Shown here: positions 7,388-17,040 of the stretch, piece by piece
Position numbering within the stretch: the stretch's first letter is position 1
Layout of the letters: each line of letters starts with the position of its first letter
Origin: Candidatus Methylomirabilis oxygeniifera
Lineage (GTDB): Bacteria > Methylomirabilota > Methylomirabilia > Methylomirabilales > Methylomirabilaceae
Assembly (NCBI GenBank): GCA_016190255.1
Contig: JACPQX010000134.1
Location: forward strand, 1-34,197
Direction of reading: 5' to 3'
Length of the DNA stretch: 34,197 bases
Position numbers and translations under genes: made by a program
The notes under the pieces: model-generated
Told to the model about the DNA's origin: nothing
Databases searched by the model: none
Seen by the model: only the letters and a program-made list of their open reading frames with translations

Positions 7388-10111
7388 TTACCGCTCACCC
7401 AGGTGCATCAGATAATCGGTGATGGCCTGGATCTGTCGGTCTTCTTTGCCGCCGAGGACATCGTCCGGACCGCCCGGATAGTAGCTCGGCATCTTGGTCC
7501 CAGGCTGGACCTTCTGCGGGTCCTTCAACCACTTGGCGATCCAGACTGGACGCAGACGGCGCTTGGCCAGGCTCAGATCCGGCGCCCATCCCTCCGGCGG
7601 ACCCTCGGGCTTCTTCTCACCCTGCTGGTGACAACTGAAACAGTCGAAATAGTCTTTGGACATCAACAGGCGACCCGCTCTCAGATGCTCCCCTGCCGGC
7701 TCCTGCAGCGCGACATACTCATAGGGAACCCGCTGCTTGCCCATCACCGCGAAATACTTCGTCAAGGTGGTGGCGTCCTCGATGCTGATTCCGAAGGTCG
7801 GCATCCGAACATCAAGCCACGGCCTGAGCGGCGTCGGTCGCCCCAGGAATTGGTAGAGCCACGTGGCCTGGACCTTCTCGCCCTCATGCAGCCCCCCAAC
7901 CTCAAGCGGCGGCGGGATCTTGGTCTTGTCGGCATAGAAGGCGGTAATCGCGCCGCCCTGGCCCTCGATGACGTGGCAGCCGTTGCAGTTGTATCGCTTG
8001 ACAAGGCCCCTTCCATTCTGAATGGCAAGCTCTTCGTCAGAGAGCTTACGCTCAAACTGGGCCTGTGGTCGCTGGGTGCTCATGCTCCTCAGGAAGACCC
8101 GTAGCGTCCTGGCCTCTTCGTCGGTGAAGCCGAAATTGGGCATCAATTGCTCGACGCGCTCGGTGGCATAGATCTGAGGGTTCTTCAGCTTCCAGAAGGT
8201 GAAGTCCTCCCAGGTCTGTTTGACCTCGACCGCCTCCCCGAAAAACAGCTCAAGCAGCCGCTTGTGGCCATAGCTGCTCAGATCCGGCGCGATCTTTTCG
8301 GCCGTCTCAAACCCCTTGATGTCGTGACATCCGAAGCAGCCACGCTTTCTAACCAGGCGCTCCCCCGCGGCGACCCGCGCGGCCTTTTTCACCTCTTGGT
8401 CCACGCCCGCAATCGGCCGCTTTTGCCCCAACGTCATCAGGAAGGCCGAAACGGCCCTGGCCTCGTCGTCTGACAGGCGCAGGCTGGGCATGCGGGTCGT
8501 CGGACGGAAGTGTCTTGGATTTTTCACCCAGGAGAAGAGCCAGTCCGCATTCACCTTGCTGGCGATCTTCGAGAGGTCGGGCGCGAAGTCCTGATTTTCT
8601 GGCGGGGGTGGCGGCGCCGTCAGCCGTGCCCTCGCAGGTTTTGAGGCCCGCTCTCCGAGCGCCACAATCGGTGCCCCCGTCTCGTCCTGCGACGGCGTTG
8701 CAGCGGAGCTGCTCGGTGGCACGGCAGACGGCCCCTCCGAAGGCTGCCCTTTCGGTTCCATGCCGGCGATCCTATGGCAGCCGAGGCAACCGACCCTGCT
8801 CACAACGTCCCTTCCCCGCTCGACGGAACCGCCGGCCTTGAACGCGCCCCGTAATTCCGGCATCGGCTGAGAAGCGCTGAGCAGATAGGCGGCGATGTTC
8901 AGGACGTCCTCATCAGAGAGCTGGAAATTGGGCATCTTCGTCTTGGGAAGATAGGCTCTCGGCTCTTTGATCCAGCGAAATAGCCAGCTCGGATCGACCT
9001 TGCTTGCGATCCGGGTGAGGTCCGGCCCCACCCTTGGGAGCTTTTCGAACCCCGGCACGTTGTGACAGCCAAAGCAACCGAGCTCCTCTACCATCTGCCT
9101 GCCCTGCGAATAGACGGGCGCCAGCAGGACCTCTCTCTCCTCGACATGGCACGTGCGACAGGAGGCCTGAACGAAGTTGCCCCGGAGCAACGGGCGCTCC
9201 CAATGCTTCTCCTCGCCATGTGCGGAATCAACCTCTAGCGCGGAGCCCTGACCCTGATGGCAGGATGTGCAGCCGAACAGGGCGATCGGATGCTTTCCGA
9301 ACAAAATCTCCCGGTGCGGATGAGCGCGGAACGGCTGTTTCATCTGCTCGAATCCAGCCCGATCGATTCCAAGATGGCACGTGGTGCACCGATCAACCGT
9401 CAGGATCGGCTCCTTGAACTCGTTTATCGCGAGGCCCTTTACGACAACCTGTTTCACTTCAGGAGAACGCACTTTGATGGAGGCCAGCCGCCGCTCCAAG
9501 GCAGTGACCGGGGCGACCAGCTCGTTGATCTTGGCCTGCATCGTATCAACGTCGGCCCGAAACCGCCGCACTTCCGCCTGAGCTTCATCCATCCGTGTGC
9601 TGACGGCGTCCACTTTCGGCGTCATCTCAAGCAACTGCTTCTCCATGCTCATTGCCGTGGCCTTGGGTCTTTTCGTATCTTTCTTCTCGTAGATCGCGTG
9701 CTCAACCCAGTACAAGGCCTCCTCCAGCTCGCTCTTGATAAATTGCGCCCTCAGGTTAATATCCGCGTACTCGGCCTGCCGTGCTGCGAGGCGCTTTTGC
9801 GCCTTAGAGTACTCGGGGCCTGCCAGGCGCGCCTGCGCCGCTTGCAAATCTCCCTGGAGCTTCGCACGGACGGCTCGGACTTCAGGGGTATCGAGCTTGG
9901 ACCTCTCCGCGGCAAGATCCTGCAAGACCTGCTGATACTCCAGGCGATTGAACTCGCCCTGGTACTCTTTCCAGGGCCGACGTGTCGCTTCTTCGTTCCA
10001 GATCGCCCAGCCAGTGACCACGACGAACATCATGCTGGAGACGAAGAACACAACTCGAAGAGATTGTTCTTCGGCTAACTTCTTTCCGCGCCCTCGCCCC
10101 CACCATCGCAC
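7388..10111 (-). CDS. Membrane-anchored octaheme c-type cytochrome associated with the bc complex
   Basis: 907 aa; N-terminal TM, long charged helical region, eight CxxCH motifs (CTTCH, CTSCH, CRTCH, CFGCH, CLGCH, CFGCH, CNGCH, CFSCH). Confidence 0.92.
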   Translation of the reverse strand: MRWWGRGRGKKLAEEQSLRVVFFVSSMMFVVVTGWAIWNEEATRRPWKEYQGEFNRLEYQQVLQDLAAERSKLDTPEVRAVRAKLQGDLQAAQARLAGPEYSKAQKRLAARQAEYADINLRAQFIKSELEEALYWVEHAIYEKKDTKRPKATAMSMEKQLLEMTPKVDAVSTRMDEAQAEVRRFRADVDTMQAKINELVAPVTALERRLASIKVRSPEVKQVVVKGLAINEFKEPILTVDRCTTCHLGIDRAGFEQMKQPFRAHPHREILFGKHPIALFGCTSCHQGQGSALEVDSAHGEEKHWERPLLRGNFVQASCRTCHVEEREVLLAPVYSQGRQMVEELGCFGCHNVPGFEKLPRVGPDLTRIASKVDPSWLFRWIKEPRAYLPKTKMPNFQLSDEDVLNIAAYLLSASQPMPELRGAFKAGGSVERGRDVVSRVGCLGCHRIAGMEPKGQPSEGPSAVPPSSSAATPSQDETGAPIVALGERASKPARARLTAPPPPPENQDFAPDLSKIASKVNADWLFSWVKNPRHFRPTTRMPSLRLSDDEARAVSAFLMTLGQKRPIAGVDQEVKKAARVAAGERLVRKRGCFGCHDIKGFETAEKIAPDLSSYGHKRLLELFFGEAVEVKQTWEDFTFWKLKNPQIYATERVEQLMPNFGFTDEEARTLRVFLRSMSTQRPQAQFERKLSDEELAIQNGRGLVKRYNCNGCHVIEGQGGAITAFYADKTKIPPPLEVGGLHEGEKVQATWLYQFLGRPTPLRPWLDVRMPTFGISIEDATTLTKYFAVMGKQRVPYEYVALQEPAGEHLRAGRLLMSKDYFDCFSCHQQGEKKPEGPPEGWAPDLSLAKRRLRPVWIAKWLKDPQKVQPGTKMPSYYPGGPDDVLGGKEDRQIQAITDYLMHLGER

Positions 10112-10133
10112 CGAAGCACCTCAGCTAAGCATA

Positions 10134-10946
10134 TCAGATATTGAACCATGGCGTCACCCAGACATACTTGATATTAAAGGCCAAGCGGAGGAAGATCTTG
10201 AGGGGGAGACCCATCATCGTCAAAAAGAGCACGGCAACGATCCCGTACCGCACCGGGCCCAACTGACGGATGGTCTCGTTCGTGTCCCGCTTCCAATAGT
10301 AAAAGATGACCGCCGTGCTCAAGTAGAGCACAGTCAATACGAGCCCGATGACCTCAACACCGAAGATCGTGGGGTTGCCCAACCACTTGAACGGGCCCCA
10401 GGCGGGGAGATCGACGTTCGTCAAGGCAATGACCATGTGGGGGTCCCATGTCTCCCATGGCCAAAACAGATTCCAGCCGGGCCCACGGAAGAAGACGCCG
10501 GTGATGATCAAAGAAACCCAGAGGAAGATGAACCCAAAGAGAAAGGTCGAGATGGCGAATGGCCGCTCCTTGAAGGTGTAGTAGCCGTTCCCTTTGGGAT
10601 TGATATCGATGTAGGGGATGACCATCAGCCCAACGATGATCAAGCTCGGCAGAACCACGCCGGCAAACCACGGATCGAAATAGACCAGCATCTCCTGAAG
10701 GCCGAGAAAATACCAGGGCGCCTTACTGGGGTTCGGGGTTTGAGTGGGATTGGCCGGTTCCTCGAGAGGCGCATCGATCGTGATGGACCAGACGGTGAGG
10801 ATCACCCCCACGATGATGGTGCAGATGAATTCATTGCGGACGAGATAGGGCCAGACATGGACCCGATCGGCGACTGCTGGCTTGGTGGCTGCGGCCGGTT
10901 GAGCCATTCGCTTGGTCGTTGCCCCGCCTTCTGTTGCGTCAGCCAT
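10134..10946 (-). CDS. Cytochrome b C-terminal / PetD-like subunit
   Basis: 270 aa; NPSKAPWYFLGLQEMLVYFDPWFAGVVLPSLIIVGLMVIPYID aligns with the subunit IV Qo region. Confidence 0.88.
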   Translation of the reverse strand: MADATEGGATTKRMAQPAAATKPAVADRVHVWPYLVRNEFICTIIVGVILTVWSITIDAPLEEPANPTQTPNPSKAPWYFLGLQEMLVYFDPWFAGVVLPSLIIVGLMVIPYIDINPKGNGYYTFKERPFAISTFLFGFIFLWVSLIITGVFFRGPGWNLFWPWETWDPHMVIALTNVDLPAWGPFKWLGNPTIFGVEVIGLVLTVLYLSTAVIFYYWKRDTNETIRQLGPVRYGIVAVLFLTMMGLPLKIFLRLAFNIKYVWVTPWFNI

Positions 10947-11039
10947 TCCTATCGCTCAACCCTCTCACGCACACACGCCTCTCTTGAGGGCGACCCCCCC
11001 CGTGCAAGGCACCGCGCTCTTGGCTCGCCCGCGGTACAC

Positions 11040-11810
11040 CTACATGGGGCCAGAGATCCCCCCGTCTTTCCTGATCCTCCAGAAATGGACGATCATCAGG
11101 AGGCTGGCCAGGATGGGAAGGAAGATACAGTGAAGAACGTAGAACCTGAGAAGCGTGGGAGGACCGACGAGCGTCCCTCCCAGGAGGAAGGCCCTGGCGT
11201 CGTAGCGGGGGGTCACCCCAACCACTTGGGCAAAAGGGCCCTCGGTGCCGAGCAGCGGCGTCGCTCGGGCCATATTCGTCCCGACCGTCACGGCCCAGAT
11301 AGAGAGCTGGTCCCACGGCAGGAGATAGCCGGTAAAACTCAATAGCAGCGTGATGGTCAGCAGGACCACCCCCACAACCCAATTAAACTCCCTCGGGGGC
11401 TTGTATGAGCCCGTCATGAAGACGCGGAACATATGAAGCCACACGGTGATCACCATGCCGTGCGCGGCCCATCGATGCATGTTGCGGACGATCATACCGA
11501 ACGGGACATCGAACTTCAGGTACTTCATATCGGCGAAGGCGTATTCGGCCACCGGACGGTAATAGAACATCAGGATCACGCCCGTGACAACGGTGCTCAG
11601 GAACATCAAAAACGTGACACCTCCCATGCACCAGGTGAATCGGATCTTGATGGCGTGGCGCCGGATCTTGGGCGGGTGGAGGTGAAGCCACACGTTGGCC
11701 ATGATCTGGAGGACCCGGTTGCGAGGGGTGTCCAGATAGTCGTGACGGAACATCGACCGCCACAACTGCGATTCTACGACCTTCTGTTTGAGGGCCTTCA
11801 AACTGATCAT
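11040..11810 (-). CDS. Cytochrome b N-terminal / cytochrome b6-like subunit
   Basis: 256 aa; [67 protein letters not shown]. Confidence 0.93.
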   Translation of the reverse strand: MISLKALKQKVVESQLWRSMFRHDYLDTPRNRVLQIMANVWLHLHPPKIRRHAIKIRFTWCMGGVTFLMFLSTVVTGVILMFYYRPVAEYAFADMKYLKFDVPFGMIVRNMHRWAAHGMVITVWLHMFRVFMTGSYKPPREFNWVVGVVLLTITLLLSFTGYLLPWDQLSIWAVTVGTNMARATPLLGTEGPFAQVVGVTPRYDARAFLLGGTLVGPPTLLRFYVLHCIFLPILASLLMIVHFWRIRKDGGISGPM

Positions 11811-11831
11811 CTGCGAGCCTGCCCTTTCGGC

Positions 11832-12392
11832 CTACGCCTTCAGCTTGAGAAACGCATCTGACTTGGTCCAATCCCCATTCTCGTACCGGAATAGGACGCT
11901 CTTGTCGATCAACAACTGCCCATCATCGGCCAGGGCGATCTTGACCCGCTCGAGCGGCCGTGGCGCCGGACCCTCGAAGTTGATCCCGGTCCTCCGAAAT
12001 CCGCTCCCATGGCATGGACACTTGAACTTATTCTCTGCGTTCAGCCAGTTTGGCGTGCATCCGAGGTGCGTGCATACGGCGAGGAGGGCGTAAAACCCGT
12101 CCGCCTCGTGCACGATCCAGACGCGCTGGTCCTGCTTCCAGCGTTCGCTGACCGTCCCGACCGGATACTCTTCCGGCATGCCCGCCTTGAAGGTAGGCGA
12201 CGGCTCGAAGAGGACCCTCGGAAACATAAAGCGGCCGAAGGCCAATCCGCCGGCGGCAAGAGCTGCCAGTATCCCGCTCCACCCGGCCAACGAAAAGAAA
12301 TCCCGCCGCGACCAGATCGTCGCGTCGCCCTCCTCGGCCTCGACGATCAGACGATCCGTCTGACCACTCTTGGCAATCAGCTCATCGGCCAT
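11832..12392 (-). CDS. Rieske [2Fe-2S] protein
   Basis: 186 aa; CTHLGCTPNWLNAENKFKCPCHGSGF; N-terminal TM preceded by RRDFFSLAGW. Confidence 0.95.
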   Translation of the reverse strand: MADELIAKSGQTDRLIVEAEEGDATIWSRRDFFSLAGWSGILAALAAGGLAFGRFMFPRVLFEPSPTFKAGMPEEYPVGTVSERWKQDQRVWIVHEADGFYALLAVCTHLGCTPNWLNAENKFKCPCHGSGFRRTGINFEGPAPRPLERVKIALADDGQLLIDKSVLFRYENGDWTKSDAFLKLKA

Positions 12393-12417
12393 TGCGCACC
12401 TGTGCGAGTGACGTCAC
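12382..12417 (-). CDS. Possible 11-aa leader ORF overlapping the Rieske start
   Basis: AAGGAGGAAAC-GTG ACG TCA CTC GCA CAG GTG CGC AAT GGC CGA TGA (MTSLAQVRNGR*); stop lies within the Rieske 5' coding sequence. Confidence 0.4.
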   Translation of the reverse strand: MTSLAQVRNGR

Positions 12418-12449
12418 GTTTCCTCCTTCACGGCAAGCCAACGCTCAGC

Positions 12450-12478
12450 TTTATAGTATAGCGATCTATACCTGTCAA
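12450..12478 (-). promoter_or_regulatory. Sigma70-like promoter of the bc-complex operon with a palindromic spacer
   Basis: Minus strand TTGACA-GGTATAGATCGCTATAC(17)-TATAAA; the spacer holds GTATAG-ATCG-CTATAC. Confidence 0.7.
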
Positions 12479-12696
12479 GGTCAAAAAACCGATATGAAAA
12501 AGATTTCTCACACCAAGAGCCCATCCCACCTGACGTTGTCGCGCGCAGCACCTCAACATCAGGATGCGATCAACGCAACCGCGAGATCGTTCCGGGGACC
12601 CCACCCCCCACTGCCCGATCATGACCGCCGACCCCGCTGGCCCCCAACCACGAAGGCGGCCTTGGCCATCTCGCCTGGGAGCGCTCCTGCTCCGGG

Positions 12697-14871
12697 CTAT
12701 GGGCGGGAGAAGGGTGCGATGGCCACCCCCTGGAAGGCGAATCCACCGTTCGAGCTGTTGCTGCCGAGGCTCCACAGGTTGCCGGAGGGCCCGGCCTCCG
12801 TCGGCATCGCCCCGAAGAAGGCGACGTACTGCCCCGGCGGACCGGAGATGGGCGTGGAGAACGCCTGGGTAGGCGGTAAGGACGCTCCCGGGTCGGCTTC
12901 GACCCCGCTGAGGAAGGAGATGAAACTCTGCGGGTTGTTCAGATCTCCCGCGCTCTGTCCGAGCCCCGGCCCCAGGAAGGTCAGGACCCCGTCGGGCCGC
13001 AGGTAGCCGAAGTAGGCGTCGGCGAAGAGCGTGGGCGCGCCGGCGGGCGGGTTCGGGTAGGTGAAACTCACGGTCCAGTTGAGCTGGCCCGACCCGCCGG
13101 GTTGCACGCTGAGCCCGAGCGTCGGCTGATTCACTCCCAACTGGGTCGAGGCGAAAGCGTCGAGCCGGCCAAACCCGAACGTGTTGTTCGGAAACGGGGT
13201 CCCGAGGTCGAAGGTGGGGGCCACCATCATGGCGTAGAGCTGCGTGGGGATGAGCGATGGATTGGCGCTCAAGACCAAGGCCGCCACGGCGCCCGCGTGC
13301 GGCGCCGCCGCCGAGGTGCCGCAGAAGGTGGAGGGGAACCCCCCGTTGCCCGTCACCGAGACACAGTCCGGCGCGACGACCTCCGGCTTGAGGCGCCCGT
13401 CGAGGGTCGGCCCCCGCGAGCTGTAGCTCTCGATCTGATCCGGCGTCTCCCAGTTGACGGCGCCCACGGAGAAGGCTTTTTTGGCATCGCCGACATTCGG
13501 CAGGCTATGGTCGCTGACGCGATGCTGCAACAGGACGACATCGCTCACGAGAAATAGCTCGATCTGCCGCGGCTGGGCCTTCCCCTCGAAGTTCTCAATG
13601 ACGATCCCGAGTTTCCGCGTGCTCCCGCTCTTGTCGGTGAAGCACATCGTTTCCCGAGGATCCTGTGTTCCGCTCTGCGCATTGCGGCCCCCGGACACCC
13701 CATCGGAGGCTGCCAGGAACTTGTCGGCATCGCGGTCGAACAGGCGCGCGTCGTAGTCGTTTCCGGAGGCGCTCCAGGCATCGTTCCATTGCACATGTGC
13801 GCAGAAGGTGCCGTTCCCCTGAACCTGGATATCCAGGACCTCATCCGCAACGCCGGTGCCGCAGGACGGGGTATTGAAGTTGTGGAAGTTGCTCCCCGGG
13901 CAGGAGCCATAGAACCCACGCCAGTGTCGCTCGGCGTAGTTCCCGGCAGACGTATAATAGAGGACACCGCGATCGACTGCGGCCGTTATCGCCCGAGAGA
14001 GCGCGCTTGAGCCGTCGTATGGCCCGAGGTTGAAAAAACTGATGTCGTCCACGATGATGTCCACCCCTCCCGGGGTGCCCCGCCGAGGATTCGGCCCGCC
14101 CGCGACATCGGCCAGCCAGTTGACGGCCGCGATCATCTCCAGGTCGGTGCTAAATGAAACACCAAAGAGCTGCGCGCCTGGCGCGAGATCGTGGATCAGC
14201 TCCAGCATCGCCGTTCCTTCGCCCCCAACGCCAGGGAAGTTCGCATCCGACCTCGTCGTGAAGGTCGTGATCCCGCCGGGCAGGTCCCCACTCGCCTGGC
14301 TGTCGGCGATACCCAGAAATCCAAGCTGGATCACTCCGATCCGGACCCCGCTCCCATTGACCCCCAGGGTTGATCGGACCACATTTGCCCCGAGGATCCC
14401 ATCCGCCTGGCTCAACTTGGAGCCGACGTTCGAATAGGGCCGGTTGGGCTCCTGGACAAACCGCACAAAGGGAAGCTGCGCGATCGCCTCCAAGCGGCCC
14501 GCCGGGACCCGGGCCTGGATGACCTTGAGGGAGGGCTCGATCATCTCGATCCGCACGCCCATCTGGGTGAGCTCGCCGACGTGGGTTTCCTCGTAGTCAT
14601 TCAGGTAGATGTACACCTGGATCCCATCGGCGTTAACGCTGACCTGAGTGGCATCGGCGACTGGCTGCCCCTGTCGGTAGGCCGCGTCGGCCTGCCGAAG
14701 GGGCCCGCTGATCTTCGGGTGCTTGGGCGCAGGCGCCTCGCGCCCCTCCAACACCGTCCGGTCGAGAACCTGAGCCGAGCCGATCTGCGGGAACGCCCCG
14801 CCGAGCACCGCGAGCGCGATTACCTTACCCCATGGGATGCGTCGCCACACTATCTGCAAGGGAGCCATCAT
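12697..14871 (-). CDS. Secreted subtilase-fold (S8/S53-like) serine peptidase
   Basis: Signal peptide; GVRIGVIQLGF, EGTAMLELIHDLAPGA, SAGN, CGTSAAAPHAGAVAALVL. Confidence 0.8.
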   Translation of the reverse strand: MMAPLQIVWRRIPWGKVIALAVLGGAFPQIGSAQVLDRTVLEGREAPAPKHPKISGPLRQADAAYRQGQPVADATQVSVNADGIQVYIYLNDYEETHVGELTQMGVRIEMIEPSLKVIQARVPAGRLEAIAQLPFVRFVQEPNRPYSNVGSKLSQADGILGANVVRSTLGVNGSGVRIGVIQLGFLGIADSQASGDLPGGITTFTTRSDANFPGVGGEGTAMLELIHDLAPGAQLFGVSFSTDLEMIAAVNWLADVAGGPNPRRGTPGGVDIIVDDISFFNLGPYDGSSALSRAITAAVDRGVLYYTSAGNYAERHWRGFYGSCPGSNFHNFNTPSCGTGVADEVLDIQVQGNGTFCAHVQWNDAWSASGNDYDARLFDRDADKFLAASDGVSGGRNAQSGTQDPRETMCFTDKSGSTRKLGIVIENFEGKAQPRQIELFLVSDVVLLQHRVSDHSLPNVGDAKKAFSVGAVNWETPDQIESYSSRGPTLDGRLKPEVVAPDCVSVTGNGGFPSTFCGTSAAAPHAGAVAALVLSANPSLIPTQLYAMMVAPTFDLGTPFPNNTFGFGRLDAFASTQLGVNQPTLGLSVQPGGSGQLNWTVSFTYPNPPAGAPTLFADAYFGYLRPDGVLTFLGPGLGQSAGDLNNPQSFISFLSGVEADPGASLPPTQAFSTPISGPPGQYVAFFGAMPTEAGPSGNLWSLGSNSSNGGFAFQGVAIAPFSRP

Positions 14872-15017
14872 TCTCCTTTCCGCGGTCTCCATCTCCCTCG
14901 CGGTCCCACGCGATGGGCGATGGCGCGCGAGTCACACCCCCGAATCGAAAAGACGCGCCACTGTCCCTCATCTATCGAACTGAGATATTAGCCAGGAGTC
15001 CGACGGTGTCAAGAAAT

Positions 15018-15052
15018 TTCTCCCCTCCCCCTTCGATCGGGGAAGGGGAGAA
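15018..15052. repeat. GC-rich imperfect palindrome downstream of the DUF3501 gene (possible terminator)
   Basis: TTCTCCCCTCCCCCTTCGATCGGGGAAGGGGAGAA. Confidence 0.6.
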
Positions 15053-15124
15053 GACGAACACCCATGGGACTCTCACGTACCGGGCCCGTGGGCACCGCAG
15101 AAGGTACCATCCGTCGGCGCCCTT

Positions 15125-15709
15125 TTAGCTGAAATCGGCGATCAGGCTCCGGCGTGTGTCTCCCTCGATCTTCGTCTGCCCCTTGTAACGGGAATGATCG
15201 ACAACCAGTTCGACCGGCTCCCGCCAATCGAAAAACGCGTCACGCGCGGAATCAGAGAAGGGGAACTTCACGAAGTGCACGGCACTGATCTTCTCCTCAG
15301 TGCTTCGCCCGCCTTCAAAGATCCCCGGAACCTCGAACCGTCCCCCGATCTGCAAGGCGACGCTGGAACCCCGATCGATCCCTTTCAAGCGATCCAGCAC
15401 CTCCCGGACCCGCCCCGGATCATCGACCTCGATAAACATGGTGGCGCTCAACTCGCGCTCTCCTGGGATCAGGTCGTTGTAGGTCTCGATCTCCTCGAGG
15501 ATCTTCCCCTCCTCCACCATCCGCTCAGTCCGGATCATTTCCTGAACTTGAAAGAGTACGGTGTCGCGGTTTTCGAACAGAAACGTCAGGCGGTCACCGA
15601 CCGGCACGCGGCGCCTTCGTTTTAAGGCGATCAGCCGACGGCGCATCTCATCCCGGACCTTCTCGTACTGACCCAGATCCCTCACATCATCTCTTAGAAT
15701 CTTTTGCAT
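15125..15709 (-). CDS. DUF3501 family protein
   Basis: 194 aa; RRLIALKRRRRVPVGDRLTFLFENRDTVLFQVQEMIRTERM...ELSATMFIEVDD; beside the CCG-domain/rubrerythrin genes. Confidence 0.8.
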   Translation of the reverse strand: MQKILRDDVRDLGQYEKVRDEMRRRLIALKRRRRVPVGDRLTFLFENRDTVLFQVQEMIRTERMVEEGKILEEIETYNDLIPGERELSATMFIEVDDPGRVREVLDRLKGIDRGSSVALQIGGRFEVPGIFEGGRSTEEKISAVHFVKFPFSDSARDAFFDWREPVELVVDHSRYKGQTKIEGDTRRSLIADFS

Positions 15710-15738
15710 CAGGCCTCTCCACTACTCTGAACTACGAA

Positions 15739-17040
15739 CTATGAACTGGTTTCACTCCCGTCCGGCGCCTCCCCGCCCAACCCGTAGGCCTCATGCAGCA
15801 CCTGCACGGGGTGGACAGGGCGCCTGCCGGTCCCCTGAAAAATGCGGAGGGCGGACAGGGGACAATCCGTGGCGACGAGATCGGGCTTCGCTGCCTCCAC
15901 GGCGTTCAGCAGCGGCTTGGCCCATTTCAGCGACAGCTCATGGTACTGGGCCTTCATGCCCCAGGTCCCGTCCACCGCCGAGCATTTCTCGATCAGATCG
16001 ACCTTTGCCCCGGTGAGCTCCATCAGATCTCTCGACTTGAAACCGATGTTCTGGGCTTTCAGGTGACATGGAAGCTGATACGCAATGGTCCCCGGCCTGC
16101 TGCAAAACTCCGTGCTCAGCCTCCCCTGGCCATGTAGTCGCATCAGATACTCGCTGAGATCGAAGGTGTGGGCTGACACCTGCCGGCTGGCCTCATCTTC
16201 CAATAGGGCTGGATACTCCTGTTTGAACATATAACTGCACGTCGGTCCCGGCACGACGACATCGAACCCGGCCTTGATCCGCTCGCCCAGGACCCGGACA
16301 TTGGCCCGGGCAGCCTCCAGGGCCGACTTCAGATCGCCTCCGTCCAGGGCCGGCATGCCGCAACACCGTGGGTATTCGACCGCGACCTCAATCCGGTTCT
16401 TGGTCAATACCCGGGCGGCGGCCTGACCCACGGCGACGTCGGTATAATTGACTGAACACGTCGGGTACAAGACGACCTTGCCCTGGGGGAGGCCGCCAGT
16501 CACGCCCGCCCGCTTGCCTTCCCGGCGGAACCAGCGATCGAACGGCTCCGACGCGTATCCCGGGAGCGGCCACTCTCGGTGAATCCCAAGAGTCGCTTCC
16601 ATGAGGCGGCGGCTCCATCGTGCTCGGTTCAACCGGTTGAACAACGGGGCAGACACGGCGGCCAGTCGCCCGATCAGATCGGCCCGCCCCAGGAACCTGT
16701 CTTGGAGGGAGACGCCTTCTTGTCTCGCGTGAACGACCTTTTGCCTGAGCATCAGACGCGGGAAATCGATGGCCCACCGGTGCGGAGGTGTATAGGGGCA
16801 GTGGTTATAGCACAGTTTACATTGATAGCATTCGTCTCCCACCATCCGCAGATCCCCTGTCCCAAGCTTGTCGGCCTCGCCATCCACCTGTTCATCATCG
16901 AGGCGGCGAAAGAGGGTGTTGAACGACGGGCAGAGGGGATAGCACCGCCGGCAGCCGTTACAGATATCGAAGACCCGGCGCAGCTCCTTGTCTAGAGCCG
17001 ACCCGCTCCAGAACTGTTCCGATGTCAGGTTGAAACCCAT
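15739..17040 (-). CDS. Fe-S oxidoreductase with 4Fe-4S and CCG domains (GlpC/HdrD-like)
   Basis: CNGCRRCYPLCPSF, CYQCKLCYNHCPYTPPH, YPRCCGMPALDGGD, KCSAVDGTWGMK; GGGAGA SD before MGFNLTSEQ at 17040. Confidence 0.88.
   Translation of the reverse strand: MGFNLTSEQFWSGSALDKELRRVFDICNGCRRCYPLCPSFNTLFRRLDDEQVDGEADKLGTGDLRMVGDECYQCKLCYNHCPYTPPHRWAIDFPRLMLRQKVVHARQEGVSLQDRFLGRADLIGRLAAVSAPLFNRLNRARWSRRLMEATLGIHREWPLPGYASEPFDRWFRREGKRAGVTGGLPQGKVVLYPTCSVNYTDVAVGQAAARVLTKNRIEVAVEYPRCCGMPALDGGDLKSALEAARANVRVLGERIKAGFDVVVPGPTCSYMFKQEYPALLEDEASRQVSAHTFDLSEYLMRLHGQGRLSTEFCSRPGTIAYQLPCHLKAQNIGFKSRDLMELTGAKVDLIEKCSAVDGTWGMKAQYHELSLKWAKPLLNAVEAAKPDLVATDCPLSALRIFQGTGRRPVHPVQVLHEAYGLGGEAPDGSETSS

Noticed and set aside
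9948-11345. 465-aa plus-strand ORF antisense to the octaheme cytochrome and cytochrome b genes
   Set aside because: Low-complexity, highly charged translation with no family resemblance; fully antisense to well-supported genes.
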